Shown piece after piece: positions 8,901-16,178 of a DNA stretch of 35,544 bases (within the stretch, counting starts at the first letter, position 1; each line of letters opens with the position of its first letter). A program made the translations under genes and the position numbers. The notes beneath the pieces are model-generated. The model was not told where the DNA came from. It saw nothing but the letters and a program-made list of their open reading frames with translations, and made no database searches. The stretch spans positions 1 through 35,544 of the forward strand of contig NZ_RFFG01000084.1 in NCBI RefSeq assembly GCF_003696215.1, in the 5' to 3' direction. The DNA comes from Actinomadura harenae. GTDB taxonomy: Bacteria; Actinomycetota; Actinomycetes; Streptosporangiales; Streptosporangiaceae.

Positions 8901-9920
8901 ATGACCATCCGGGACCTGTTCCAGACCAAGCTGGAACTGAAGCTCGGTGACCCGTACGAGTCCGAGATGGACCGCAAGCTCGCCGCGAACGTCCCCGAGG
9001 GACGCCCCGGACGCGGCGTCACCCGCGAGGGCCTGCACTTCCTCGGCGCCCTGCCGCGCGTCGACGGCGGGACGTCCGCCGACGACCTGTCCGCCGGCGT
9101 GAAGCACCTGGTCGACACCGTGAACGCGTCCTGGCAGGGACGTCCGGGCGCGCCGCAGGTCCGGATGCTGCCGGACGAGCTGCCGCTGACCCAGCTGCCG
9201 CAGGTCACCGAGACGGGCAAGCGCGTCCCGATCGGCATCGACGAGGACACCCTGACCCCCGTCCTGCTGGACTTCGAGGCCGACCCGCACTTCGTCATGC
9301 TCGGCGACAACGAGTGCGGCAAGTCGAACCTGCTGCGCGTCCTGGTCGACTCGATCTGCGAGCGGTACACCCCGGCCGAGGCGCGGATCATCATGCTCGA
9401 CTACCGCCGCGCCCTGCTCGACTCGGCCGAGCGCGAGCACGTCATCGGGTACGCCGCGTCCTCGACGGCCGCGGCGGGCCTGATGAAGGACACCAACGGC
9501 GCCCTGGTCAACCGGCTCCCCCCGTCCGACCTGACGCCGGAGCAGCTGCGGAACCGGTCCTGGTGGTCCGGCTCGGAGCTGTTCCTCATCGTGGACGACT
9601 ACGACCTGGTCGCCACGCCGTCCGGCAACCCGCTGGCCGCGCTCGCCGAGCTCCTGCCGCAGGCCCGCGACATCGGCATGCACCTGATCCTGTCCCGCAC
9701 CATGGGCGGATCCGGCCGCGCCATGTTCGACCCGGTCCTGCAGCGCCTGAAGGACATGGCCAGCCCGGCGCTGATCATGTCCGGCAACAAGGACGAGGGC
9801 AACCTGTTCGACGTCCGCCCGCAGCCCCTCGCCAAGGGCCGGGGCACCCACGTCGACCGCCGCGCCGGCAAGCGCCTCATCCAAACCGCCTTCCACCCCT
9901 CGACCCCCCGAGAGTCCTGA
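5931..9920 (+). CDS. eccC: T7SS motor ATPase EccC (three FtsK/SpoIIIE modules)
   Basis: 1,329 residues, full length for a fused EccCa-EccCb. GTG start with GGAGG 10 nt upstream. Two membrane helices lie at about residues 36-80, followed by a linker domain and three ATPase modules with Walker A motifs GATGAGKS (about 483), GSPQAGKS (about 839) and GDNECGKS (about 1125). The first module has a clear Walker B in LFVVLDEFSELL (about 591). EccC is the energy source of ESX export; in the related Thermomonospora curvata protein the last module binds the EsxB signal and the first is held inactive by its linker. A ~400 bp block (about 7525-7945) uses a different set of synonymous codons from the rest. 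A near-perfect bidirectional terminator follows. Confidence 0.97.
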   Translation: MSTILVRRKERRQPPPAPKGELLLESPPELPEQQSGGMQAVLTFLPMAVMPLMMGLMLLGGNSRGPMAAISSGGMGLAMLGMLVGQLTRGSGERKFKLNGARRDYFRYLSQARRKVRRAADQQRESLEWNSPSPDSLWSLVMSARIWERRPTDPDFGNVRIGAGPQKLAVQLIPPETKPIEDLEPMTAGALRRFVRAHSTVPNLPVAVSLPSFSRILPAGDVEAVRGMIRAMIAQLCAFHSPDDMRVSVCASPQAMAHWDFVKWLPHSMHPQVTDAAGPVRLMANTLTELEAMLAFEVKDRPRFTPGLSQNDLPYHIVIVDGGAVTPDSQIGADGIEGVCVIDISGHVAHTADNTMLRLRVAPDKMAMLRRDRTGKDVPTLLGHPDAFTYVQADGLARQLAPLRASAAAGGTELDALSQAMTLTRLLNVGDAARLDVAQAWRPRAPRNRLRVPIGVDAEGRPVELDIKEAAQGGFGPHGLCIGATGAGKSELLRTLVLGLVMTHSSEVLNFVLVDFKGGATFLGMDGLQHVSAIITNLEDELPLVDRMYDALHGEMVRRQEWLRAAGNYASLRDYEKAREQGAPLKPMPTLFVVLDEFSELLSAKPDFAELFVMIGRLGRSLGVHLLLASQRLEEGKLRGLDTHLSYRIGLRTFSAMESRVVLGVPDAYELPQAPGNGYLKVGTDTMTRFRAAYVSGPYSPDEAAPQQQDGGGPRQVAQIVPFTPTYVQPQMLEAPQEQVKKEDEGPQISMFDMVVKQLAGNGPPPHPIWLPPLDESSSLDSSLPNLQATPELGYTTAGWEGRGRLHAFAGIVDRPFDQRRDPMWLDLSGAAGHVGVAGSPQAGKSTLLRTLITSLSLMHTPQEVQFYILDFGGGSMASLTDLPHVGGIASRLDPDRVRRTVAEVAGLLESRERMFTERGIESIAAYRKLRAEGQIPGDGFGDVFLVVDNWLTVRSEFEAVESTITDLAGRGLGYGIHIMASTNKWSEFRMTIRDLFQTKLELKLGDPYESEMDRKLAANVPEGRPGRGVTREGLHFLGALPRVDGGTSADDLSAGVKHLVDTVNASWQGRPGAPQVRMLPDELPLTQLPQVTETGKRVPIGIDEDTLTPVLLDFEADPHFVMLGDNECGKSNLLRVLVDSICERYTPAEARIIMLDYRRALLDSAEREHVIGYAASSTAAAGLMKDTNGALVNRLPPSDLTPEQLRNRSWWSGSELFLIVDDYDLVATPSGNPLAALAELLPQARDIGMHLILSRTMGGSGRAMFDPVLQRLKDMASPALIMSGNKDEGNLFDVRPQPLAKGRGTHVDRRAGKRLIQTAFHPSTPRES

Positions 9921-9928
9921 CCGCAGGA

Positions 9929-9974
9929 AAGCGAGAGGCCCCGCACCGTCCGAACGGTGCGGGGCCTCTCGCTT
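9929..9974. terminator. Bidirectional terminator between eccC and mycP
   Basis: A perfect 21-bp inverted repeat (9929-9949 with 9954-9974) around a CCGA tetraloop lies between convergent genes, 9 nt after the eccC stop and 25 nt beyond the mycP stop. Confidence 0.92.
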
Positions 9975-9999
9975 CCTGCCGGAGCGCGGGCGGAGCCCG

Positions 10000-11337
10000 T
10001 CAGTCCTCGGCGACCTCCTGGGGGACGCGGGCCTTGGTGGGGCGCCAGCCGCGCCTGCGGCCGACCGGGATCACCGCGCCGCCGAAGGCGACCACGAGCG
10101 CGACGCCGACGGAGCCGCCCGCGACGCCCATCGCGATGTTGCGGGTGCGGTGGTCGGTCGGCGGGACGGGCGCGATGCTCACCGCTCCCGTGAGGCTCGC
10201 CTTGGCCTTCCTCTGGCTCGGCTTGGCGTTCGGGTCGACCAGCGCGGTCACGGCCTGAAGCGGATTGATCATGCCGAAGCCGCTGCCGGTGCCGATGCTG
10301 CCCTCGGCGGTGATCTCCATCCGGTTGATCACCTGCTGGTAGGTGAGGCGCGGGTGCCGGGCGCGGACGAGCGCCGCGACCCCGGCCGCGTAGGGCGCGC
10401 CGAAGCTGGTGCCGTCCAGGGTGCCGACCGCGTACCCCTTGCCGAAGATGGACGTGACGCCCTGCCCCGGGGCCGAGACGTCGATGCGGGACCTGATGTT
10501 GGAGAAGTTCGAGATCGAGCCCTGGGCGTCCACCGCGGCGACCGACAGCACCCCGGGATAGTCGGCGGGATAGGCGGGCAGGGCCTTGGACTGGTCCTTG
10601 GCGTTGCCCGCCGCCGCGACGATCAGCACGTCCTTGGCCTGCGCGTACCGGACCGCATCACCCAGCCAGGGCGTCTTCGGCGAGTCCGCCGACACGTTGA
10701 TCACGCGCGCGCCCTTGTCCACCGACCATTTGATCGCGTTGGCGAGGTTCTTGTCGTTGTCGGACGACTCGGACGATGTGAACTTGGCGTCCAGCAGCTG
10801 GACGTCCGGGACGACTCCGAAGAACGGCACGTTCTTGTTGCGCATGTCCGTCGCCGCGATGATGCCCGCGATCGGAGTGCCGTGCCCCGGGCAGTCGCGC
10901 ACGCTGCCGTCGTCCGCGCCCATCTTGGCGACGACCTTGCCGCGCAGCTGCGGATTCCGGGTCTCGATGCCGCTGTCCACGACCGCGACCTTGATCCCGT
11001 TGCCCTTGGTGACGGCCCAGACCTTCTCGAAGTCGAGCCGTGCCTGCGCCCAGGGCTGCTGGGTGATCGCGGACGCCGGGGCGCCCACCGGCGGGTTGTC
11101 GCACCGCGCCGGGGCCTGCGTCGGCTTGTCCGAGGGCTTGTCCGAGGGCTTGTCGGAAGGCTTGTCCGACGGCTTGTGGGTCGGCTTCGTCGTGGGCTTG
11201 TGCGTCGTCGGCTTGTGCGTGGGGCTGGGCGCGGCCTGCGGCTGGGCGGCCACGGCCGGGACCGCTGCCAGCACCGACGCCAGGGTCAGTCCCGAGACTC
11301 CGGCGACCACTCCCGGCCTCATGCCCGGTACGCGCAT
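10000..11337 (-). CDS. mycP: Mycosin MycP, T7SS subtilisin-like membrane protease
   Basis: 445 residues from ATG 11337, which has GGGAGGA 6 nt upstream (an 18-residue longer frame is less likely). Signal peptide about 1-31, catalytic triad D121 (VAVVDSG), H152 (GHGT) and S311 (GTSFGAP), oxyanion N245 (AAAGN), and a C-terminal membrane helix (about 398-420) followed by Arg residues. MycP is needed for ESX complex stability and cleaves some substrates at the outer face of the membrane. A spacer at about 38-75 consists of HKPT and four KPSD repeats, an insert between the signal peptide and the protease. It converges on eccC and probably has its own promoter upstream (11338-11472). Confidence 0.95.
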   Translation of the reverse strand: MRVPGMRPGVVAGVSGLTLASVLAAVPAVAAQPQAAPSPTHKPTTHKPTTKPTHKPSDKPSDKPSDKPSDKPTQAPARCDNPPVGAPASAITQQPWAQARLDFEKVWAVTKGNGIKVAVVDSGIETRNPQLRGKVVAKMGADDGSVRDCPGHGTPIAGIIAATDMRNKNVPFFGVVPDVQLLDAKFTSSESSDNDKNLANAIKWSVDKGARVINVSADSPKTPWLGDAVRYAQAKDVLIVAAAGNAKDQSKALPAYPADYPGVLSVAAVDAQGSISNFSNIRSRIDVSAPGQGVTSIFGKGYAVGTLDGTSFGAPYAAGVAALVRARHPRLTYQQVINRMEITAEGSIGTGSGFGMINPLQAVTALVDPNAKPSQRKAKASLTGAVSIAPVPPTDHRTRNIAMGVAGGSVGVALVVAFGGAVIPVGRRRGWRPTKARVPQEVAED

Positions 11338-11472
11338 TCTTCGTCCTCCCGCAGGCACCACAGTCCGGCTGGACCCGTACATTACCGACAATCATCGGAC
11401 GTCCCGACCCGCCCGCCGGTGCCGTCCGATCCCGTCCTCTCGCCACCGCCGGACGCGCGGAACCCCCGACCT

Positions 11473-11499
11473 GCGCCGATCCGGCGGCCGGATCGGCGC
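11473..11499. terminator. Second hairpin of a tandem terminator
   Basis: A perfect 12-bp stem (11473-11484 with 11488-11499) with a 3-nt loop, 18 nt beyond the main terminator on the leftward transcript. It would insulate mycP from the sulfur operon. Confidence 0.65.
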
Positions 11500-11517
11500 C
11501 TGCGGGGCGGGAACGGC

Positions 11518-11552
11518 GGAACCCCGCCGGGCCTTGGGCCTGGCGGGGTTCC
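11518..11552. terminator. Terminator of the thiX-cysA-sseC unit
   Basis: A 16-bp stem (11518-11533 with 11537-11552) with one wobble position and a TTG loop, 23 nt past the DUF1416 stop. Confidence 0.85.
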
Positions 11553-11575
11553 GGAGGGACTGTCGTGCGGGTGCG

Positions 11576-11884
11576 TCAGATGGTCACCTCGAGGGCGGCC
11601 ACCTCGCCGGTCCGGGCGGAGACGGAGCGGTCGACGCTCACGCCGCCCGCGGCGAGGACGCGGACCGTCCAGTCGCCGTCGGCCGCGAAGAAGCGGAACA
11701 CGCCCTCGTCGCCGGTCACGACCTCGGCGGTGAACTCACCGGTGGAGTCGAGCAGGCGGGCGTAGGCGCTGGACACGGGCTGGCCGTCGCGGACGACGGT
11801 GCCCTGGATCACGGCCTCGTTGGCAAGGTCGACGGTCGCAGGAAGGTGCGCCGTCTGCGCGGGCGCTGCGCAACCCTGGGTCAT
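11576..11884 (-). CDS. sseC: DUF1416 protein, SseC-like
   Basis: 102 residues; ATG at 11884 with AAGGAGG upstream. It begins MTQGCAAPAQ and continues as a small beta-rich fold (IQGTVVRDGQPV...GVFRFFAADGDWTVRVLA) typical of DUF1416, whose members nearly always sit beside the actinobacterial thiosulfate sulfurtransferase (sseC2-cysA2 in mycobacteria). The Cys at position 5 is characteristic. The biochemical role is not established; a part in sulfur handling is inferred from linkage. Last gene of the operon, 72 nt after cysA. Confidence 0.88.
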   Translation of the reverse strand: MTQGCAAPAQTAHLPATVDLANEAVIQGTVVRDGQPVSSAYARLLDSTGEFTAEVVTGDEGVFRFFAADGDWTVRVLAAGGVSVDRSVSARTGEVAALEVTI

Positions 11885-11956
11885 CGGAGTCCTCCTTCTC
11901 CGCCTGGCACGGCGGACGGTTCTACCAGGTGGGGCAGGGGTCGGGTACTGCGGAGA

Positions 11957-12796
11957 CTACTTGGCGTCGCCGAGCTCGATCGGCACGCCGACGAGCGAGC
12001 CGTACTCGGTCCAGGAGCCGTCGTAGTTCTTCACGTCCGGCAGGCCGAGCAGCTCGTGCAGGGCGAACCAGGTGTGGGACGAGCGCTCGCCGATGCGGCA
12101 GTAGGCGATCGTGGCCTTGCCGAGGTCGACGCCGGCGGCGGTGTACAGCGCGCGCAGGTCGTCGTCGGACTTGAACGTGCCGTCGTCGTTGGCCGCCTTG
12201 GACCACGGGATCGAGCGCGCGGTCGGGACGTGCCCGGCCCGCTGCGCCTGCTCCTGCGGCAGGTGCGCCGGAGCGAGCAGCTTGCCGGAGAACTCGTCGG
12301 GCGAGCGGACGTCGATGAGGTTCTTCGCGCCGATCGCGTCGACGACCTCGTCGCGGAACGCGCGGATCGCGAGGTCCTGCTCCTGGGCCTGGTACTGCGT
12401 GGCCGGACGCGACGGGACGTCCACGACCAGCTCGCGGGAGTCGAGCTCCCACTTCTTGCGGCCGCCGTCGAGGAGCTTGACGTCGCCGTGGCCGTACAGC
12501 TTGAAGTACCAGTAGGCGTAGGCGGCGAACCAGTTGTTGTTGCCGCCGTAGAGGATGACGGTGTCGCCGTTGGCGATGCCCTTGCTGGACAGCAGTTCCT
12601 CGAAGCCCTGCCGGTCGACGAAGTCGCGGCGGACCGGGTCCTGCAGCTCCGTCTTCCAGTCGATCTTCACGGCGCCACGGATGTGGCCCTTGTCGTAGGC
12701 GGACACGTCCTCGTCGACCTCGACCAGGACGAGACCGGGGTCGTCGAGGTGGGCCTCGGCCCACGTGGCGTCCACCAGGACGTCTGAGCGGCTCAT
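11957..12796 (-). CDS. Thiosulfate sulfurtransferase (rhodanese), CysA2/SseA type
   Basis: 279 residues with two rhodanese domains. The N-terminal domain (about 1-125) is inactive, with GGNNNW in place of the loop cysteine; the C-terminal domain (about 150-275) carries the active loop C233-RIGERSSH. These enzymes move sulfane sulfur from thiosulfate to an acceptor such as cyanide or a thiol. The ATG at 12796 overlaps the DUF4395 stop in an ATGA junction, so the pair is coupled. The cluster matches the mycobacterial thiX-cysA2-sseC2 arrangement with DUF4395 inserted. Assignment is firm; the physiological acceptor is unknown. Confidence 0.95.
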   Translation of the reverse strand: MSRSDVLVDATWAEAHLDDPGLVLVEVDEDVSAYDKGHIRGAVKIDWKTELQDPVRRDFVDRQGFEELLSSKGIANGDTVILYGGNNNWFAAYAYWYFKLYGHGDVKLLDGGRKKWELDSRELVVDVPSRPATQYQAQEQDLAIRAFRDEVVDAIGAKNLIDVRSPDEFSGKLLAPAHLPQEQAQRAGHVPTARSIPWSKAANDDGTFKSDDDLRALYTAAGVDLGKATIAYCRIGERSSHTWFALHELLGLPDVKNYDGSWTEYGSLVGVPIELGDAK

Positions 12797-13230
12797 GCGG
12801 GAACCTCCCTGTCGGAGCGATTCTTCGGTTGCAGGCGGCGGATCAGCAGGTACATCTCGCAGCCGAGGCAGAGCCCGAACATCGCGTTCAGGAACGCCGC
12901 CGCCAGCGCGAGGGCCGTGGCACCGAGCGCGAGCCAGGGGATGTCCAACGCGAATCCGACCGTCCCCACCAGGGCGAACACCAGTCCGACACCCTGCGCG
13001 AAGCGGGGCGGGGACTCAGGTTCGAGATCTCCGGGAGGAGCCATGTGCGGCCGGACGAGCGCCTTGAACACCATCCCGTACGGGGCGAACCGCAGACCGA
13101 GGAGGGCGCCGAGGGCGAAGACCAGGGTCTGAGCGGCGAGCAGTGCCCCGCTTCCCGTGACCAGGACCACCACGAGGACGACCGAGGTGAGGACGGCGGA
13201 GAACCGTTGCCCTCGCGGGTCGACCTGCAT
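12793..13230 (-). CDS. DUF4395 membrane protein
   Basis: 145 residues starting MQVDPRGQRF, the usual DUF4395 opening, with GGGAG before the ATG at 13230. About four hydrophobic segments (roughly 12-28, 30-47, 80-97, 100-118) and a conserved CLGC motif near 119-122 that could be redox active or bind metal. DUF4395 proteins are found with thioredoxin-like proteins and sulfurtransferases, as here, which suggests membrane passage of sulfur or reducing equivalents; this is inference. The 260-nt stretch upstream (13231-13490) holds a hairpin and perhaps a promoter, but no gene that I can support. Confidence 0.88.
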   Translation of the reverse strand: MQVDPRGQRFSAVLTSVVLVVVLVTGSGALLAAQTLVFALGALLGLRFAPYGMVFKALVRPHMAPPGDLEPESPPRFAQGVGLVFALVGTVGFALDIPWLALGATALALAAAFLNAMFGLCLGCEMYLLIRRLQPKNRSDREVPA

Positions 13231-13432
13231 CAGGGGCTCCCGGAACCGGGGAAAGCGTGCGTACGAGCGGTGTTCTGAACAACCGGGGTTGGATACGGCT
13301 CGATGCCTCAGACCAGGCGACAGAGCGAGGCGGACACGCGGCAGAAATCCACCGCGCGACGCTTCGTGAGCATCTGCTCTGTCCAGTAACGCACAATCCG
13401 ATGCTAAACCGGGGCGCGCCCGAATGTCACGC

Positions 13433-13453
13433 CCGTCTCGCTCCTCGAGACGG
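13433..13453. terminator. Hairpin after thiX
   Basis: CCGTCTCG and CGAGACGG form an 8-bp stem with a 5-nt loop, 37 nt past the thiX stop. It may be a partial terminator that separates thiX from DUF4395-cysA-sseC. Confidence 0.45.
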
Positions 13454-13490
13454 TGACGAGCGTCTCATCGCAGGTCAGGGGCCATAAAGC

Positions 13491-13925
13491 TCACGTGACG
13501 GCGGTTCCGAGGGCGGCGATCACGTCGATCTTGCGGGGCGCGCCGCTCGCCCGCCGCACGATCCGCCCGCCCGCGTCGAGCACCAGGACGGTCGGCGTCC
13601 GGACGATCTCCAGCCGCCGCACGAGGTCGAGGTTCGCCTCCGCGTCCACCTCGACGTGGACGACGCCGTCGACCATCCCGGCGACCTCGTCCAGGATCCG
13701 GCGGGTCGTCCGGCAGGGGGCGCAGAAGGCCGTCGAGAACTGCACGAGCGTCGCGCGTTCTCCCAGCTCGGCCCCGAGATCGCCGGAGCGCAGCCGCCCG
13801 TCGTCCACCGCGCGCATCCTCCCGTCCCGCCACCGCCGCCACAGCCCGAACGCGGTCGCCGCCACCAGGACGGCCGCCGCGACCGCGATTCCGCCGCTCA
13901 TCACAGGCGTCAACATACGTCTCAC
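13491..13925 (-). CDS. thiX: Membrane-anchored thioredoxin-like protein (ThiX type)
   Basis: 144 residues from GTG 13925; ATG codons at positions 4 and 9 are alternatives because no strong SD site decides. One N-terminal membrane helix (about 10-30) is followed by a thioredoxin fold with the active site C68-A-P-C71 and the cis-proline region VRTPTVLVL. The orientation of the fold relative to the membrane is not certain. It starts 28 nt after the anti-sigma stop, so it may be read from the sigL promoter, and it lies upstream of the sulfurtransferase genes as thiX does in mycobacteria. Confidence 0.88.
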   Translation of the reverse strand: MRRMLTPVMSGGIAVAAAVLVAATAFGLWRRWRDGRMRAVDDGRLRSGDLGAELGERATLVQFSTAFCAPCRTTRRILDEVAGMVDGVVHVEVDAEANLDLVRRLEIVRTPTVLVLDAGGRIVRRASGAPRKIDVIAALGTAVT

Positions 13926-13953
13926 GCCCGCGATTCCGGCCCGGTAGGCGAAT

Positions 13954-14676
13954 TCAGGCGCGGATCGTCACCAGATGCCCGCCGCCGACCGCGTCCACCT
14001 GGAACGACGCGATCTGATCACGCGGGTACATGGTCGTCGCCCCGTACTGCCCCCGGCCCGCGGCATAGGGGACGTACCAGCTGCCCAGCAGCTCGCGCTC
14101 GCCGGTACGCGTGACGACGTACCAGCGGCAGCGCGCCCCCTCCGGGACGCCCCCGACGGAGATCTCCGCGCGCGTCCCCCACGTCTCCCGCCGCAGGACG
14201 ACACTGGCCGTGACGTGCGTGGAGGCGTCGGTCGCCGCCCACGTCTCGCCCGGCGCGGCGCTGCCGGTGGCGGACGGCGGCGACGGGACGGCCCGGGGCG
14301 TCCCCGCGACCTGGCGCCCGGTGACGCCGCCGACCACCAGGCCGATGATCATGAGCGCGGCGGCGGCCAGGGCCGGAAGCGTCCATCCCCCCGCCGGACG
14401 GCGCCGGTGCCGGCGCCTGTGCCAGGGACGGCGGCGCTCGGCGGCGGCACGCTCCAGCAGGCCCGCGAGGACGCCGGGACCGGGCTCGGCCGCCTCGTCG
14501 ATCTGCCCCTGGTCCACCCGTCCGAGCAGCGCGGGCAGCCCGGCGAGCGCGGCCAGCTCGTCCCGGCAGTCGGGGCAGGACGCCAGATGACCGTCCACCC
14601 GGGACCGCTCGGCCGGGTCGATCGCGCCCAGGACGTAGACGCCCAGCGCGGTCCGCACGGCTCCGCATCCGGTCAT
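13954..14676 (-). CDS. Zinc-finger anti-sigma factor (RslA type)
   Basis: 240 residues. The N-terminal anti-sigma domain has the HxxxCxxC zinc motif (H30, C34, C37), followed by a linker, a membrane helix at about 99-118 and an extracytoplasmic domain (ETWAATDASTHVTASV...). Such proteins hold an ECF sigma factor at the membrane until redox or envelope stress releases it. The ATG at 14676 overlaps the sigma stop by four bases (ATGA), giving coupled, near-stoichiometric synthesis. The resemblance to mycobacterial RslA rests on motif and context. Confidence 0.93.
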   Translation of the reverse strand: MTGCGAVRTALGVYVLGAIDPAERSRVDGHLASCPDCRDELAALAGLPALLGRVDQGQIDEAAEPGPGVLAGLLERAAAERRRPWHRRRHRRRPAGGWTLPALAAAALMIIGLVVGGVTGRQVAGTPRAVPSPPSATGSAAPGETWAATDASTHVTASVVLRRETWGTRAEISVGGVPEGARCRWYVVTRTGERELLGSWYVPYAAGRGQYGATTMYPRDQIASFQVDAVGGGHLVTIRA

Positions 14677-15185
14677 GGCGCCAGCCCCCGTTCCTCCAGG
14701 GCGAGACGGAGCGCCCGCAGCGCGTAGTACGTCCGCGACTTCACCGTCCCGGGCGGAATGCCGAGGACGCGGGCCGCCTCGGCGACCGACCGCCCCCGGT
14801 AGAAGGTCTCCACGAGCACCGCCCGGTGGCCGGGACTCAGGTCGGACAGGGCCTCGGCCACCGTCCAGGACTCCAGGGCCCGGTCGATGTCGTCCTCTCC
14901 CGGCGTGCCCACCACCTGCTCGTCGATGCCGGTCTCGGGCGGACGGGCCCGGCGCGCGCGGTGCGCGTCCACCACCAGGTTCCGCGCGACCGTGAACAGC
15001 CACGGCCGGACGGGCCGCCCCGACAGCGCCTCCGGATGCCGCCAGGCGCGCAGCAGCGTCTCCTGCACGACGTCCTCGGCCTGGGGGCGGTCACCGCCCG
15101 TCAGGCGCAGGACGTATCCGAGAAGCGGGCCTCCGTGCTCGGTGTACAGGGCGCGCAGTAGTCGTTCGTCCGCGGTCGCACCCAC
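14673..15185 (-). CDS. ECF sigma factor, SigL type
   Basis: 170 residues from GTG 15185. Region 2 spans about 8-75 (EHGGPLLGYVLRLTGGD, AEDVVQETLLRAWRH) and region 4 about 115-165 (LSPGHRAVLVETFYRGRSVAEAARVLGIPPGTVKSRTYYALR). The longer open frame upstream overlaps the DUF2993 gene and lacks an in-frame standard start. A TGAACC-N16-CGT element ends about 10 nt before this GTG, matching what I recall of the SigL promoter consensus and implying autoregulation from a near-leaderless mRNA. The coupled anti-sigma gene follows. Confidence 0.92.
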   Translation of the reverse strand: MGATADERLLRALYTEHGGPLLGYVLRLTGGDRPQAEDVVQETLLRAWRHPEALSGRPVRPWLFTVARNLVVDAHRARRARPPETGIDEQVVGTPGEDDIDRALESWTVAEALSDLSPGHRAVLVETFYRGRSVAEAARVLGIPPGTVKSRTYYALRALRLALEERGLAP

Positions 15186-15194
15186 ACAGAGAGC

Positions 15195-15219
15195 ACGTCC
15201 CAGCCCTCCGCCCGGTTCA
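15195..15219 (-). promoter_or_regulatory. Candidate SigL-type autoregulatory promoter
   Basis: Leftward TGAACC (15214-15219) and CGT (15195-15197) are 16 nt apart, the spacing and bases expected for an ECF SigL-class promoter. The predicted start is within a few bases of the GTG at 15185. Confidence 0.55.
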
Positions 15220-15271
15220 CCGCCGGCCGGATCCGGCGCGACTTCGGGCAGGATCGGCCGTGCGGAGGGCG

Positions 15272-15976
15272 CTAGCGGGGCGTCTGCTGGAGCCGGCCGA
15301 GGTTCACGTTGTCGGCCGACGCGGCGACCTTGAGCCCCTGGTCGGTCACGTCGATCTGGCTGATCCGCGACCCGACCGGCAGGTCCGTGATCGGGACGAA
15401 CCAGGTCAGCCGGTCGCGGACGGCGTCCAGCGGGACCGAGATCCCGCTCGTGGTGACCTTGACCGGGGTGATCGCGATGCCCCGCTTCGACGGCTTGACC
15501 GTCAGCTCGGCCGTCCCGTTCAGGTTGAACGCCAGCACCTGCCCGGCCATGTCGACCTCGAGGTTGCCGTTCTTCGCCCGGATCCCCTTGACCTCCTTGG
15601 GCGCCCGCTCCTTGATCAGGTCGAACGGCAGCACCGCGGACGCCGTGGCCGTCCGGGCCGTCACGTTGTCGGCGTTCCCGGCCGCGACCTGGTCCAGCGG
15701 GGCGTTCACGCCGCGCATCTCGACCTTGACGTCGTGGACGGTGATCCCCTCCTGCGTCCAGTCCCCGATGCCGACGTCGATCTGGTCGTACTCCCCCTGG
15801 AGGGCCTGGGTCAGGAACGGGATCCCATGGATCGAGACGTCGGGCTGCTGCGACAGGTTGTACTGCGCCGCGACCTGCTTCCCGATCTCGTTCTGCGCGA
15901 CCCGCACCCCGATCCGGTCGGCGGCCACCAGCCCCACGACGAGCAGGACGAGCACCACCAGCAGGAACTTGCGCAT
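15272..15976 (-). CDS. DUF2993 (LmeA-like) lipid-binding envelope protein
   Basis: 234 residues from ATG 15976, which has AAGGAG upstream (a start 8 codons earlier is possible). N-terminal signal anchor (about 3-22, FLLVVLVLLVVGLVAADR) followed by a tubular-lipid-binding-like DUF2993 domain with its recurrent features (GIPFLTQ, Y/FxxIDV, VxGV/AP). LmeA of mycobacteria acts in lipomannan maturation in the periplasm; here only the family is clear. It lies upstream of the sigma gene in the same direction and may be a target of the same stress response. Confidence 0.9.
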   Translation of the reverse strand: MRKFLLVVLVLLVVGLVAADRIGVRVAQNEIGKQVAAQYNLSQQPDVSIHGIPFLTQALQGEYDQIDVGIGDWTQEGITVHDVKVEMRGVNAPLDQVAAGNADNVTARTATASAVLPFDLIKERAPKEVKGIRAKNGNLEVDMAGQVLAFNLNGTAELTVKPSKRGIAITPVKVTTSGISVPLDAVRDRLTWFVPITDLPVGSRISQIDVTDQGLKVAASADNVNLGRLQQTPR

Positions 15977-16046
15977 CTCTCTCCTTCGGGCCGCGGACAC
16001 CGGACGTGGTCGCCAAAGGGTAATGGCCGGGCCGGAGGGCGGCGCG

Positions 16047-16062
16047 TCACTCCAGGGAGTGA
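16047..16062. promoter_or_regulatory. Operator-like palindrome, copy 1
   Basis: TCACTC-N4-GAGTGA, a perfect 6-bp inverted repeat 71 nt upstream of the DUF2993 start. A second copy with a different spacer lies at 16179-16194, 132 bp away centre to centre. Confidence 0.6.
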
Positions 16063-16178
16063 TGTCACTTCTTCACGCAACGTCCCCCACACCATCACAA
16101 ACCACCCACGCCTCAGTGACCCGGACCACCGGAGCCCTCCGGGGAGGCGGCGCCGGGGACGGGCGCCGGGAGGCGACC

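Noticed and set aside
7641..9896. 751-codon leftward open frame opposite eccC
   Set aside because: Composition is that of an antisense shadow (Val/Arg/Asp/Gly), and eccC covers it with three Walker A motifs.
13231..13490. Possible riboswitch or small RNA upstream of DUF4395
   Set aside because: Only one 8-bp hairpin near thiX; I could not match any known riboswitch core by eye.
14676..16016. Long N-terminal extension of the sigma-factor open frame
   Set aside because: It runs out of frame through the DUF2993 gene, and ECF factors of this group begin close to the chosen GTG.
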